This document shows, piece by piece, positions 16,230-25,228 of a DNA stretch of 64,000 nucleotides. The notes under the pieces are model-generated. The model was not told the DNA's origin. It did no database searches and was given only the letters and a program-made list of their open reading frames with translations. This DNA is from Carnobacterium divergens (GTDB lineage: Bacteria > Bacillota > Bacilli > Lactobacillales > Carnobacteriaceae): positions 1,451,014 through 1,515,013 of the forward strand of contig NZ_LT992558.1 in NCBI RefSeq assembly GCF_900258435.1, read 5' to 3'. Every line of letters starts with the position of its first letter. Within the stretch, counting starts at the first letter, position 1. The position numbers were made by a program, and so were the translations under genes.

Positions 16230-18383
16230 ATGACAACTAAAATAAAAAAAATCAGCAGTCTCTTATTGATTGGATTGCTATTTATCAATTTGTTCCCAAC
16301 AACGATTGTCAAAGCCGACAATGTGTTAAAAGATGGTGGCGAATATAAAATTCAAGTCAACTTTTTTAAAGACAATACTGGCAATCGTACAAAAGAATCT
16401 TCTGCTGCCAATGGTTATATTCAGCAAGAAGCAACCATTAAAGTTGAAAATGGCCAACCCTATCTATATGTAACGCTTAAGAATAGCAATTGGTGGAAAA
16501 ATTTTGCAACAAGTAAAAGTGGCGAACATCCAGTAGCGCCTAGTCCTGTAGAAAATTATCAAGGTACGTATCAAGATGTCGAATACAGCACGCCTAATAA
16601 TGGAGAACGCGTTGCAAAAATTAAAATCAATTCAATAGACAATGTGGTTTATTCTTATATGCATATTAAAGTTGAAGGAATTCCAGGTTTTGACTATGAT
16701 AACTGGTACCAAGTGGACTTAACAATGAATCCAAGTTCATTAACAGTAGTATCAGAACCTAGTAAGCCAGTAGAGCCAGAACCTCCAGTGACAACAGAAC
16801 CACCAACGAATCCAGCAGAATCGACTGATCCAACTACACCAAAGCCTCTAGCAGATGGTCTTTACACAATCCCATTCACAGCTAAACATGCAACTCAAGA
16901 TAAAGCGAGTAGCATGCAAGGCTATTTTGATAATCCAGCTTGGTTAAAAGTTGAAAATGGACATAACTTTGTTGCCCTTCGAATCAATAAATCAGAAACA
17001 GTGACAAGTTTGCAAACAACTTTAGGATCTTCTTTAACGGATGCTACAGTGCTTTCAACAGATGAAGGATCAAACAGTCGAATTGTACAGTTTGAAGTAA
17101 GCGACTTAAATCAAGAATTATTATCTCACGTGACGTATCAAGCACCGATGGGAAATGGGACAATTTATCAAGGAAAAGCGGACTTTCGTTTTATCTTTGA
17201 TGGAACAAAAGCAATGCCAACTTCGGAATATCCAACAGCAACTCCGAAGAAACTGACAGACGGCTTATATACGATTCCGTTCACAGCTAAACATGCTACT
17301 CAAGATAAAGCGAGCAGTATGCAGGGCTACTTTGACAATCCAGCTTGGTTAAAAGTTGAAAACGGCCACAATTTTGTAGCGGTTCGAATCAATAAATCAG
17401 AAACGGTGACAAGCTTACAAACAACTTTAGGCACTGGTTTAACGAATGCTACCGTACTTTCAACGGATGAAAAAACCAATAGTCGCATCGTACAATTTGA
17501 AGTAACGGATTTAAATCAAGAGCTAGCATCTCACGTAACGTATCAAGCACCAATGGGAAATGGAACGATTTATCAAGGAAAAGCGGATTTTCGTTTTAGT
17601 TTTGAAACAGCGGCGGCAAAATCAGCTACAGAATACCCAACAGCTGAAAAACCAATAGAAAAACCAGATCCAACACCAACGCCAGATCCAATCCCTGACC
17701 CAACACCAGAAAAACCAGCGGAAACAAAAAAATTAATAAATGGACACCAATACAGCATTCAATTTCAAGTGAATCAAGAAAATTCATCGGAAAAATCAAT
17801 GATGGATGGCTATTTGTTAAAACCAGGAATCATCAAGGTAGAAAACAACCAGCCGTACCTTTATTTAACAATGAAAGACAGTGATTGGATCAAAACGTTT
17901 GACCATTTAGAAAATGGTGTGTGGCAAGCTGCTGAACTAGTAAAAGCAGATAGTGTAGCGAATACACGAACAGTTAAATACAAAATTTCAGATGAAACAG
18001 CAGAAACGCAAGTTAAAACACATGTGAAAATAGAGAATGTACAAGGCTTTGAATACGATCATGACTATTTAGTTTCTGTAAAATTAGATCAAAGTACCTT
18101 ACAAGATGTAACGGGACAAGAAATTATACCGACACAAACAACGCCAACTCCAGCTATTCCTAATGCAAGCTTAGTAGATTCAGCTCTTGCAAATCAAACA
18201 GCAGCTAAATTAGGGAAACCTGATTTTAACACAGGTGGAACAGTGAAAACGCTGGCTAAAAAACAAGAAAATCAAACACAAAATCCAAAAACAATGGACA
18301 CAGCATCAATCGGCTTATACGGAACATTGTTTACAATAGCGACATTTTATTTTTTACGTCGTTACCAAGCAGCAAAAAAATAA
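16230..18383 (+). CDS. Multi-NEAT-domain haem receptor, sortase B substrate
   Basis: The 717-aa surface protein has a signal peptide (about 1-30) and four NEAT domains at about 33-178, 206-324, 343-460 and 500-623. Domains 1 and 4 keep the haem Y-x-x-x-Y motif (YDNWY, YDHDY). Domains 2 and 3 are near-identical and read YQGKA, lacking the second Tyr, so they may bind haemoproteins or other ligands instead. Pro/Thr/Asp-rich linkers separate the domains. The C-terminus has NPKTMD (685-690), a hydrophobic helix and a basic tail: a sortase B-type anchor. It lies 10 bp after the previous gene, in the same operon. The role is probably haem capture from host or food haemoproteins. Confidence 0.9.
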   Translation: MTTKIKKISSLLLIGLLFINLFPTTIVKADNVLKDGGEYKIQVNFFKDNTGNRTKESSAANGYIQQEATIKVENGQPYLYVTLKNSNWWKNFATSKSGEHPVAPSPVENYQGTYQDVEYSTPNNGERVAKIKINSIDNVVYSYMHIKVEGIPGFDYDNWYQVDLTMNPSSLTVVSEPSKPVEPEPPVTTEPPTNPAESTDPTTPKPLADGLYTIPFTAKHATQDKASSMQGYFDNPAWLKVENGHNFVALRINKSETVTSLQTTLGSSLTDATVLSTDEGSNSRIVQFEVSDLNQELLSHVTYQAPMGNGTIYQGKADFRFIFDGTKAMPTSEYPTATPKKLTDGLYTIPFTAKHATQDKASSMQGYFDNPAWLKVENGHNFVAVRINKSETVTSLQTTLGTGLTNATVLSTDEKTNSRIVQFEVTDLNQELASHVTYQAPMGNGTIYQGKADFRFSFETAAAKSATEYPTAEKPIEKPDPTPTPDPIPDPTPEKPAETKKLINGHQYSIQFQVNQENSSEKSMMDGYLLKPGIIKVENNQPYLYLTMKDSDWIKTFDHLENGVWQAAELVKADSVANTRTVKYKISDETAETQVKTHVKIENVQGFEYDHDYLVSVKLDQSTLQDVTGQEIIPTQTTPTPAIPNASLVDSALANQTAAKLGKPDFNTGGTVKTLAKKQENQTQNPKTMDTASIGLYGTLFTIATFYFLRRYQAAKK
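16850..17600 (+). repeat. Tandem intragenic duplication encoding NEAT domains 2 and 3
   Basis: About 350 bp at 16850-17200 recurs at 17257-17600. Encoded proteins are nearly identical, while many third-codon positions differ. This suggests an old duplication held by selection or partial conversion, not a recent copy. Confidence 0.85.
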
Positions 18384-18390
18384 AGAAAAC

Positions 18391-18414
18391 GAGCCTTAGC
18401 AATTGCTAAGGCTC
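18391..18414 (+). terminator. Perfect 24-bp palindrome between surface-protein and importer genes
   Basis: GAGCCTTAGCAA is followed directly by its reverse complement, then AATTTT. The stem is strong but the T tract is short, so it is likely a leaky terminator or an mRNA-stabilising hairpin giving more NEAT protein than transporter. Confidence 0.65.
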
Positions 18415-18441
18415 AATTTTCATAAATAAGGGAGGATTAAA

Positions 18442-19320
18442 ATGAAGAAAATAACAACAATGTTTTTGATACTTATGTTGTTACTAGTTGGAGGTTGTAG
18501 ATATGCGGCAACGGAAGTCCCTAATGACTCCGTAAAAAAAACACATACACCTAAAATTATTGCAACGACTGTTGCTAGCACCGAAATTATGGATCAGCTT
18601 GATTTACCACTTATTGGTGTTCCGACAACAACTAAAGAACTACCAAGTCGTTATCAAAAAGTTGAAGCTGTTGGCTCGCCAATGGGGCCTGATTTAGAAT
18701 TGATGCGTACCCTACAGCCAGATTTAATTTTATCGACGAAAACGCTAGAAGCCGATTTAGCAGAAGGGCTGACAAATGCAAATCTTAAAACTAAATTCTT
18801 AGATTTTCGCAGTATTGCTAAAATGGAAAAAGAAATTTCAGCTTTAGGGAATGAATTTGATCGTAAACAGCAAGCGACAACCTTAAATCAATCGATAGAA
18901 AAACAAATTAAAGACGTTCAAAAAAAATATGAGGGCAAAGAACAACCAACCGTTTTAATTTTAATGGGTATTCCTGGAAGTTATTTAGTCGTCACTGAAA
19001 ATGCTTATTTAGGTGATTTAGTTAAAAGAGCGGGAGGAAAAAATATCATAGAAGGTCAAAAACAAGAATATTTAGCTTCGAATACTGAATTTTTACAACA
19101 AGCAAATCCTGATATTATCATTCGTGCCGCTCACGGAATGCCAAAGGAAGTTGTTGAAATGTTTGATGCTGAATTTAAGAAAAATGATATTTGGCAACAT
19201 TTTAATGCAGTAAAAAATAAACGAGTTTATGATTTAGATGAAAATCTATTTGGTATGACTGCGTCATTAAATGCACCAGAAGCACTGGCTCAGTTAGCGG
19301 AGATTCTATATGAAAAATAA
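18442..19320 (+). CDS. isdE: Haem ABC transporter substrate-binding lipoprotein (IsdE-like)
   Basis: The 292-aa lipoprotein has a signal peptide with lipobox LVGGC (lipid-carrying Cys19) and a periplasmic-binding-protein fold of the FecB/IsdE class. Family segments include IIATTVASTEIMDQLDLPLIGVP near 40, a PDLILSTK segment and NPDIIIRAAHGMPKEV near the end. It would receive haem from wall NEAT proteins at the membrane. SD GGGAGG is well placed, and the 3' end overlaps the permease gene by 11 bp. The haem assignment rests on operon context. Confidence 0.87.
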   Translation: MKKITTMFLILMLLLVGGCRYAATEVPNDSVKKTHTPKIIATTVASTEIMDQLDLPLIGVPTTTKELPSRYQKVEAVGSPMGPDLELMRTLQPDLILSTKTLEADLAEGLTNANLKTKFLDFRSIAKMEKEISALGNEFDRKQQATTLNQSIEKQIKDVQKKYEGKEQPTVLILMGIPGSYLVVTENAYLGDLVKRAGGKNIIEGQKQEYLASNTEFLQQANPDIIIRAAHGMPKEVVEMFDAEFKKNDIWQHFNAVKNKRVYDLDENLFGMTASLNAPEALAQLAEILYEK

Positions 19321-20284
19321 ACTTCTTCTTTTTATTATTTTTAGCTTATTACTTATTGGAACTTGTTTTTGGGCGATTCAGTCTGGAAGCTTACAACTTT
19401 CGTTTAGCGAATTGATTCAAGGAACGAGTGAAAAAGCAACCATTGTGAAAGATCTTCGTTTACCGCGGATTGTGTTAGCTATATTAGCAGGTGCAGCCTT
19501 ATCAGTAGCAGGATTGTTATTTCAAGCAGTTTTAAGAAATCCATTGGCGGATGCAGGAATTATTGGGATCTCAGCGGGTGCGCAATTTTTTTCATTAGCT
19601 ATTTTATTATTTTTCCCAAAATTTTATTTTTTGACGCCACTTTTTGCTTTTATTGGTGGGAGCATTGCCTGTTTACTAGTATTCAGTTTTAGTTATTCAT
19701 CGGGGTTAAAACCGTTGCAATTGATTGTTACTGGAGTAGCCATCAACGCTATTTTTAGTGGGTTAAATGAAATTTTCGCCAATCAAATCACACAAGTTTC
19801 TAGTCAAATAGTGGGTAAATCCATCGGCTTTGGCATGAAATCGTGGGGAGATGTTCGTTTCTTATTTGTTTACGTTGCAATTGGATTAGCATTGGCATTA
19901 TTTTCGGCTAGATGGTGCAATTTACTAGCCTTGTCGGATAAAAATCTAACAAGTTTAGGTTTATCTTTAACTAAAACGCGCATCATTATTGCTGGGATAG
20001 CAGTAGTACTAACAGCGATTACGACAGCGATTGTCGGCGTTATTGCATTTATCGGTTTACTTGTGCCTCACATTGCTAGAGGACTGCTGAAAACTAGTGA
20101 TTATCGTTTGCTGATTCCTTTTTCTAGTTTACTTGGTGCTTTGATACTACTAGTTGCGGATACGCTAGGAAGAAGTATATTCCAAATGATGGAAATTCCA
20201 GCAGCAACAGTAATGATGCTGATTGGTGGACCTTGTCTGATTTTTTTACTTTGGAAAGGAGGAAAGATGGATGGAAATCCATAA
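19310..20284 (+). CDS. isdF: Haem/iron ABC transporter permease (FecCD family, IsdF-like)
   Basis: The 324-aa polytopic membrane protein is a BtuC/FecCD permease. It has the RLPRIVLAILAGAALSVAGLLFQAVLRNPLADAGIIGISAGA segment (about 47-88), diagnostic of the family. GVIAFIGLLVPHIAR near 245 is the ATPase-coupling region. Around nine hydrophobic helices are visible. It overlaps the lipoprotein gene upstream and the ATPase gene downstream, so all three are translationally coupled. Confidence 0.9.
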   Translation: MKNKLLLFIIFSLLLIGTCFWAIQSGSLQLSFSELIQGTSEKATIVKDLRLPRIVLAILAGAALSVAGLLFQAVLRNPLADAGIIGISAGAQFFSLAILLFFPKFYFLTPLFAFIGGSIACLLVFSFSYSSGLKPLQLIVTGVAINAIFSGLNEIFANQITQVSSQIVGKSIGFGMKSWGDVRFLFVYVAIGLALALFSARWCNLLALSDKNLTSLGLSLTKTRIIIAGIAVVLTAITTAIVGVIAFIGLLVPHIARGLLKTSDYRLLIPFSSLLGALILLVADTLGRSIFQMMEIPAATVMMLIGGPCLIFLLWKGGKMDGNP

Positions 20285-21032
20285 CTTGAGTTACGCATAT
20301 CCAAAACAAGCGCCTGTTCTAAATCGGATTAATTTAACTATTGAGGCAGGGAAAATCACAACAATTATCGGACCAAATGGTAGTGGAAAATCAACATTAC
20401 TCAGTATTTTAACGCGTCATTTACAAGCAAAAAAAGGAACGGTTATTCTTGACAAACAAGAGCTACATCAGTTTAGTAAGCAAGATTTTTCAAGGAAATT
20501 AGCCGCTTTACAACAAGAAAATATAGCACCAGGTGACTATACAGTTAAACAATTGGTGATGTATGGACGTCTGCCTCACCAGCATTTTTTAAGAAAGACT
20601 ACTAAAGATGAAAAAATTGTTCAGCAAGCATTGCAACAAATGAAATTAGTAGAAAAACAAGAGAGTCTATTGGCTGAATTATCTGGAGGAGAACGACAAC
20701 GAGCATGGCTCGCGATGGCACTCGCTCAAGAAACAGAGTATTTAATTTTAGATGAACCAACAACCTATTTGGATTTAACCTATCAAATTGAGTTGCTTAA
20801 ATTAATTCAAACATTAAATCAAACTCAAAAGCTAACGATTATTATGGTGTTACACGATCTTAACCAAGCCAGTCAATATAGCGACGAAATTATCATCATG
20901 CATCATGGTGAAATTAGTGCGAAAGGAACGCCCAATGAGGTTATTACGCCAAGGATGCTTCAAGATGTTTATGGTGTTTCGGGGGAGCTTATTCAACATC
21001 CTTCAGGAAGACCTTATATTTTGCCTTACTAG
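20271..21032 (+). CDS. Haem/iron ABC transporter ATP-binding protein (FecE/FhuC-like)
   Basis: The 253-aa cytoplasmic ATPase has Walker A GPNGSGKST (about 34-42), a Q-loop LQQENIAPGDYTV, signature LSGGERQR (about 137) and Walker B YLILDEPTTYLDL (about 158). The switch His is in VLHDLNQ. It powers the haem importer with the two preceding genes. ATG at 20271 is 8 nt after AAAGGAGG and lies inside the permease 3' end. Confidence 0.92.
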   Translation: MEIHNLSYAYPKQAPVLNRINLTIEAGKITTIIGPNGSGKSTLLSILTRHLQAKKGTVILDKQELHQFSKQDFSRKLAALQQENIAPGDYTVKQLVMYGRLPHQHFLRKTTKDEKIVQQALQQMKLVEKQESLLAELSGGERQRAWLAMALAQETEYLILDEPTTYLDLTYQIELLKLIQTLNQTQKLTIIMVLHDLNQASQYSDEIIIMHHGEISAKGTPNEVITPRMLQDVYGVSGELIQHPSGRPYILPY

Positions 21033-21046
21033 AAGGAGTGAAACAA

Positions 21047-21769
21047 ATGAAACGAAAACTACTTAGTGGCGTGATGCTGATTGTATTGCTTTTTTCAGGT
21101 TGGAAAATTCTTACGATTTTAACAGAAAACCAGCACAATCAGCGAATATTAGCAGATGTTCAAAAGGTTTATCAAAAACAAGCTCAACAAACAAGGTCAG
21201 TAACGAGTAAAAAACCAGCATTTGTCGAATTAAAAAAAATCAATCCAGATATTAAAGGCTGGATTTCAATTCCTGATACAGCCATTGACTATCCTATTTT
21301 ACAATCTTCAGATAATGATTTTTATTTAAAGCACAATTATCAAAAAGAAATAGCCAGAGCGGGCAGCGTTTTTAAAGATTTTCGCAATCAGTCCGAGTCT
21401 GAATTCAATACGATTTTATATGGTCACAATATGAAGGATGGCTCGATGTTTGCGGATTTACAAAACTATTTAGATGAAGATTTTTTCAATAAACACCCAA
21501 CGTTTGATTACGAAACGGAAACTAAAAGCTATCAAGTAGAGGTTTTTGCTGCCTATGAAACGACAACTGATTTCTATTACATCGAGACAGATTTTAGTCA
21601 GCCTCAAGCTTATTCAAATTATTTAACAACAATCAAGCAACAGTCAAAATTTCAAACCAATGTCATCGTCACGGATCAAGATCAGATAATAACGTTGTCC
21701 ACCTGTGATACAGGTTTTGATTATGAAAAAGGGCGATTTGTTATTCAAGGGAAGTTAATTGAAAAGTAA
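21047..21769 (+). CDS. srtB: Sortase B
   Basis: The 240-aa class B sortase has an N-terminal membrane anchor (about 5-25). Catalytic His is in LYGHNMKDGSMF, Cys220 in TLSTCDTG, and Arg in KGRFVIQGK. It should cleave the NPKSGD and NPKTMD signals of the two NEAT proteins upstream and attach them to peptidoglycan, as SrtB does for IsdC in staphylococci and Listeria. ATG at 21047, with AAGGAG 8 nt upstream, is preferred over a GTG at 21038 that overlaps the SD itself. It is last in the operon. Confidence 0.93.
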   Translation: MKRKLLSGVMLIVLLFSGWKILTILTENQHNQRILADVQKVYQKQAQQTRSVTSKKPAFVELKKINPDIKGWISIPDTAIDYPILQSSDNDFYLKHNYQKEIARAGSVFKDFRNQSESEFNTILYGHNMKDGSMFADLQNYLDEDFFNKHPTFDYETETKSYQVEVFAAYETTTDFYYIETDFSQPQAYSNYLTTIKQQSKFQTNVIVTDQDQIITLSTCDTGFDYEKGRFVIQGKLIEK

Positions 21770-21772
21770 ACA

Positions 21773-21818
21773 AATTCTTTTTGCTATCAAAATAATGATT
21801 AAGCAAAGAGAATTTTTT
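21773..21818 (+). terminator. Terminator of the haem operon
   Basis: AATTCTTTTTGCT / AGCAAAGAGAATT stem, with one G-U pair, followed by TTTTTT. Confidence 0.75.
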
Positions 21819-21901
21819 ATTAAACTTGATTTTTAATATAATTACATAATACAAACCAACAAAAAACAAAGAAACTTGTGTATTTTTCCAGTTAAATAGC
21901 G

Positions 21902-21907
21902 TACAAT
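21902..21907 (+). promoter_or_regulatory. Candidate -10 box for the SNF2 gene
   Basis: TACAAT about 70 bp before the start; no clear -35 box is visible. Confidence 0.4.
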
Positions 21908-21978
21908 GAAGAGATAGAAAAAAGCAAAGTTGAACTTAAAAAGCTGACTATTGATAGAAGAAAGTAGGAGAATTTCAA

Positions 21979-24900
21979 ATGAAGTGGAGCATACCTGAAC
22001 GAATCATTGAACAAGGCAGAGTGTATGTAAATGAAAAACGCATACTTTCCATCACTCCTTTTTTAGAAAAGAAGATGTGGACTGCAGATGTGATGGGGAG
22101 TGAAATCTATCATGTGGAATTAGATGGAACTACTAGAGAAGAAGATTTTTGCGAATGTCCTTATTGGAAGGACCATGGGTACTGCAAACATACAGTTGCA
22201 GTTGAATTGGCATTAAAAGAACAAGGAGTTAGTCGCATTATAACAGCAGAAAGTGCCACGGCTATTGCGAGTGAATTGCCAGAACCTGGGCATGAATTAA
22301 CCGAATCTTTTTCGCGTGTTTTTCTAAATGAAAATCGAGAAACCATGACTGCTAAATCAATAAAATCAAACCTATCTATTGAATATAAAATTGAAATCAA
22401 ACCTAAACAGGCGACGATTATTCGGAACAATGAAGACCTTTTAGTTTTAAGCATTCGAGCAGGGGTTGATAAACTTTATATTGTAAAAGATGTGAATCAA
22501 TTTTTAGAAAGTGCGGTTAATCAAGGAAGAATTGAGCTGAAAAGTGGAGTCACTCTTGATTTCAAACAAGTTGAGATTACAAGTGGCGATCAATTAATCT
22601 TAACGTATTTATACAAACAAGCAGTATCAAACCAAATGATGGGAGTAGGAAGTAAGGAACCAAAATCAATCTATACAAACCATCGGTACCTTGTACTATC
22701 TCCTGTTTTAGCAGAAGACACCATTAAGTTGATTCAAGAAGCAGGAAAACTTCAATTTTATGTGAAAGACCATAAATACAAAGAAGTTCTCTTTGTTGAA
22801 GAGCAATTGCCATTCTCCTTTGAATTATTTCAACATGAAAAAAACATCACACTTTACATTGACAACCAGATTGATGCTCAATTAAAAAATTACCAATGGT
22901 TTGTAGCGAATCAGGTTATTTTCCAACCTTCAAAAGAGCAACTAAGAGCCTTTCAGCCATTACAAAACTTTTTACAACGATATGATGGAAAAGAAGTTAA
23001 AATTGATTCCATTGATATGCCTGACTTTACAAGTTATGTGATGCCTTTGTTAGCTAAAATTGGAGAGGTTTCTATTGATGATGATTTAAAGGAATCTTTT
23101 ATCCAGGAACCATTAAAAACGGCTATTTACTTTTCTTATCAAAAAGACAACGTTCATGCCGTTGTTGACTTTAATTACGATCACTTAACGCTTTCGACTG
23201 ATCCTTCCCATAATCGCTTGGCTAAAGATGATACACAAGTGATTAGAGATAGCCAAACAGAAATGCGCATCTTAAATATACTAAAAGAATACGATTACCA
23301 TCGCCTTGAAACGAGTTATTCAAAGCGTTTAGTGAGGGACGATGATTTTTATACATTATTTACTAAAGAGATTCCAACCCTTGAAATGGATGCAGAAGTT
23401 TTTGTTGATGATGTCTTAGATCAACTATTTCTAGATCAAATTGATCCAGAAACATCCATTGATGTGCAGAATGACGGTTCGCTTCTTGATGTGAAATTTG
23501 ATATCAAAGGCATTACCCCAACAGAAATTGATCAGGTTTTACGTAGTTTAGTTGAAAAGAAATCTTTCCACAAGTTAGATAATGGAATGATACTATCTTT
23601 AGAAACAGAAGGTTTTAAACAAGTGAGCGACATTTTAAATGAATTGCGAATCACTAAAAATTTTCAACAAGGAAAAGTCGAATTGCCAAGTTATCGAGGC
23701 CTTGAGATTCAGGAAAAACTAGGATTAGAAGATGCGAATCGTCGTAAGTTGTCACGCAAGTTCAGAACACTTGTAGAGGATTTAAATCATCCTGATTTGT
23801 TTGAAGTTGACCTGCCTAAGAATTTGAATGCCAGCTTAAGACCCTACCAAATAACCGGTTTCAAGTGGCTCAAAATGCTTTCTAAATATGGTTTTGGTGG
23901 GATTTTAGCAGATGATATGGGGTTGGGGAAAACAATTCAAGTCATTACCTTTATCCTTTCAGAAATCGAAGAAAATAAAACCAACGATCCTTTTTTAATT
24001 GTAGCACCAGCGTCACTAAGCTACAATTGGCAACACGAACTCAAAAAATTTGCCCCTTCAATTGAAAATGTTGTTGTTGTAGGGTCAGCAGAAGAACGGA
24101 AGGAATTGATTGCCAATGCAAAAGCCAATCAAGTTTTGATTACGTCCTATCCAAGTTTTAGACAAGATGTGGAACAGTATAAAAAACAAACCTTCGGTAC
24201 CTTAGTGTTAGATGAATCTCAAATGGTAAAAAACTACCATACAAAAACTGCTCAGGCGCTAAGAGAATTAACCACAAAAAAACGTTTTGCTTTAAGTGGG
24301 ACACCCATCGAAAATAAAATTGAAGAGCTATGGGGTATTTTTCAATTGATCATGCCTGGATTTTTCCCAGGAATCAAACAATTCAAAACGTTGCCTTACC
24401 CACAAATAGCAAAAATGATTCAACCTTTTGTACTGAGAAGAATCAAAAAAGATGTTCTAAAAGATTTACCAGATAAAATTGAAACGGATTTATATAGCAC
24501 TTTGACGAAGGAACAAAAAACCGTTTATTTAGCTTATTTACAACGAATTCAAGACAGTGTTTCAGGAATGAGCCAAGACGAATTCAAACGCAATCGAATC
24601 GAAATATTGGCTGGTTTAACTAGACTAAGACAAATTTGTTGTGATCCACGCCTATTTATTGACAATTATGAAGGACAATCAGGAAAATTAGAGCAATTAA
24701 AAGAAATGTTGCAAACTGCAAAAGAAAATGGCCAACGAGTGCTACTATTTTCACAATTTACGTCCATGCTTTCCATTATTGAAAAAGAATTAGCTGAAGC
24801 TGAATTTGAAACCTTCTATTTAAACGGTCAAACAAAACCAAAAGAACGTTTAGAAATGGTGAATCGTTTTAATGAAGGGGAAAAAGAAGTGTTCTTAATT

Positions 24901-25212
24901 TCATTAAAAGCTGGAGGAACAGGTCTCAATTTAACAGGTGCGGATACCGTTATTTTATATGATTTATGGTGGAATCCAGCTGTTGAAGAACAAGCTACCG
25001 GTCGAGCGCATCGTCTTGGTCAAAAAAAGGTTGTTCAAGTTTGGCGCTTGATTGCAGAAGGTACAATTGAAGAAAAAATCAATTTGTTGCAACAAGAAAA
25101 GAAAGCGTTGTTTGATCAAGTCATTACAGCAGACGGATCACCAGATCAACAATTGAACCAATTAACAGAATCGGATATCCGAGAAATTTTAAGTATTGGT
25201 GAAAATTTTTAA
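21979..25212 (+). CDS. SNF2-family DEAD/H helicase with SWIM zinc finger
   Basis: The 1077-aa protein has an N-terminal SWIM finger (CECPYWKDHGYCKH, about 57-70), a long middle region with a SNF2-associated bacterial domain, and a C-terminal Swi2/Snf2 motor. Motor motifs are DDMGLGKT (about 646), DESQMVKN (about 745), SGTPIENKIEELW, LLFSQFTSML (about 920) and ATGRAHRLGQ (about 1010). This is the common RapA-like SNF2 helicase of Firmicutes chromosomes. It may remodel DNA- or polymerase-bound complexes; the specific role is unproven. No restriction or defence genes sit beside it. Confidence 0.92.
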   Translation: MKWSIPERIIEQGRVYVNEKRILSITPFLEKKMWTADVMGSEIYHVELDGTTREEDFCECPYWKDHGYCKHTVAVELALKEQGVSRIITAESATAIASELPEPGHELTESFSRVFLNENRETMTAKSIKSNLSIEYKIEIKPKQATIIRNNEDLLVLSIRAGVDKLYIVKDVNQFLESAVNQGRIELKSGVTLDFKQVEITSGDQLILTYLYKQAVSNQMMGVGSKEPKSIYTNHRYLVLSPVLAEDTIKLIQEAGKLQFYVKDHKYKEVLFVEEQLPFSFELFQHEKNITLYIDNQIDAQLKNYQWFVANQVIFQPSKEQLRAFQPLQNFLQRYDGKEVKIDSIDMPDFTSYVMPLLAKIGEVSIDDDLKESFIQEPLKTAIYFSYQKDNVHAVVDFNYDHLTLSTDPSHNRLAKDDTQVIRDSQTEMRILNILKEYDYHRLETSYSKRLVRDDDFYTLFTKEIPTLEMDAEVFVDDVLDQLFLDQIDPETSIDVQNDGSLLDVKFDIKGITPTEIDQVLRSLVEKKSFHKLDNGMILSLETEGFKQVSDILNELRITKNFQQGKVELPSYRGLEIQEKLGLEDANRRKLSRKFRTLVEDLNHPDLFEVDLPKNLNASLRPYQITGFKWLKMLSKYGFGGILADDMGLGKTIQVITFILSEIEENKTNDPFLIVAPASLSYNWQHELKKFAPSIENVVVVGSAEERKELIANAKANQVLITSYPSFRQDVEQYKKQTFGTLVLDESQMVKNYHTKTAQALRELTTKKRFALSGTPIENKIEELWGIFQLIMPGFFPGIKQFKTLPYPQIAKMIQPFVLRRIKKDVLKDLPDKIETDLYSTLTKEQKTVYLAYLQRIQDSVSGMSQDEFKRNRIEILAGLTRLRQICCDPRLFIDNYEGQSGKLEQLKEMLQTAKENGQRVLLFSQFTSMLSIIEKELAEAEFETFYLNGQTKPKERLEMVNRFNEGEKEVFLISLKAGGTGLNLTGADTVILYDLWWNPAVEEQATGRAHRLGQKKVVQVWRLIAEGTIEEKINLLQQEKKALFDQVITADGSPDQQLNQLTESDIREILSIGENF

Positions 25213-25228
25213 GATATGAGGTGTGAAA

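Noticed and set aside
16850-17600. Repeat region considered as a CRISPR or recent insertion
   Set aside because: The two copies are long, coding, in frame and diverged at codon third positions: a domain duplication.
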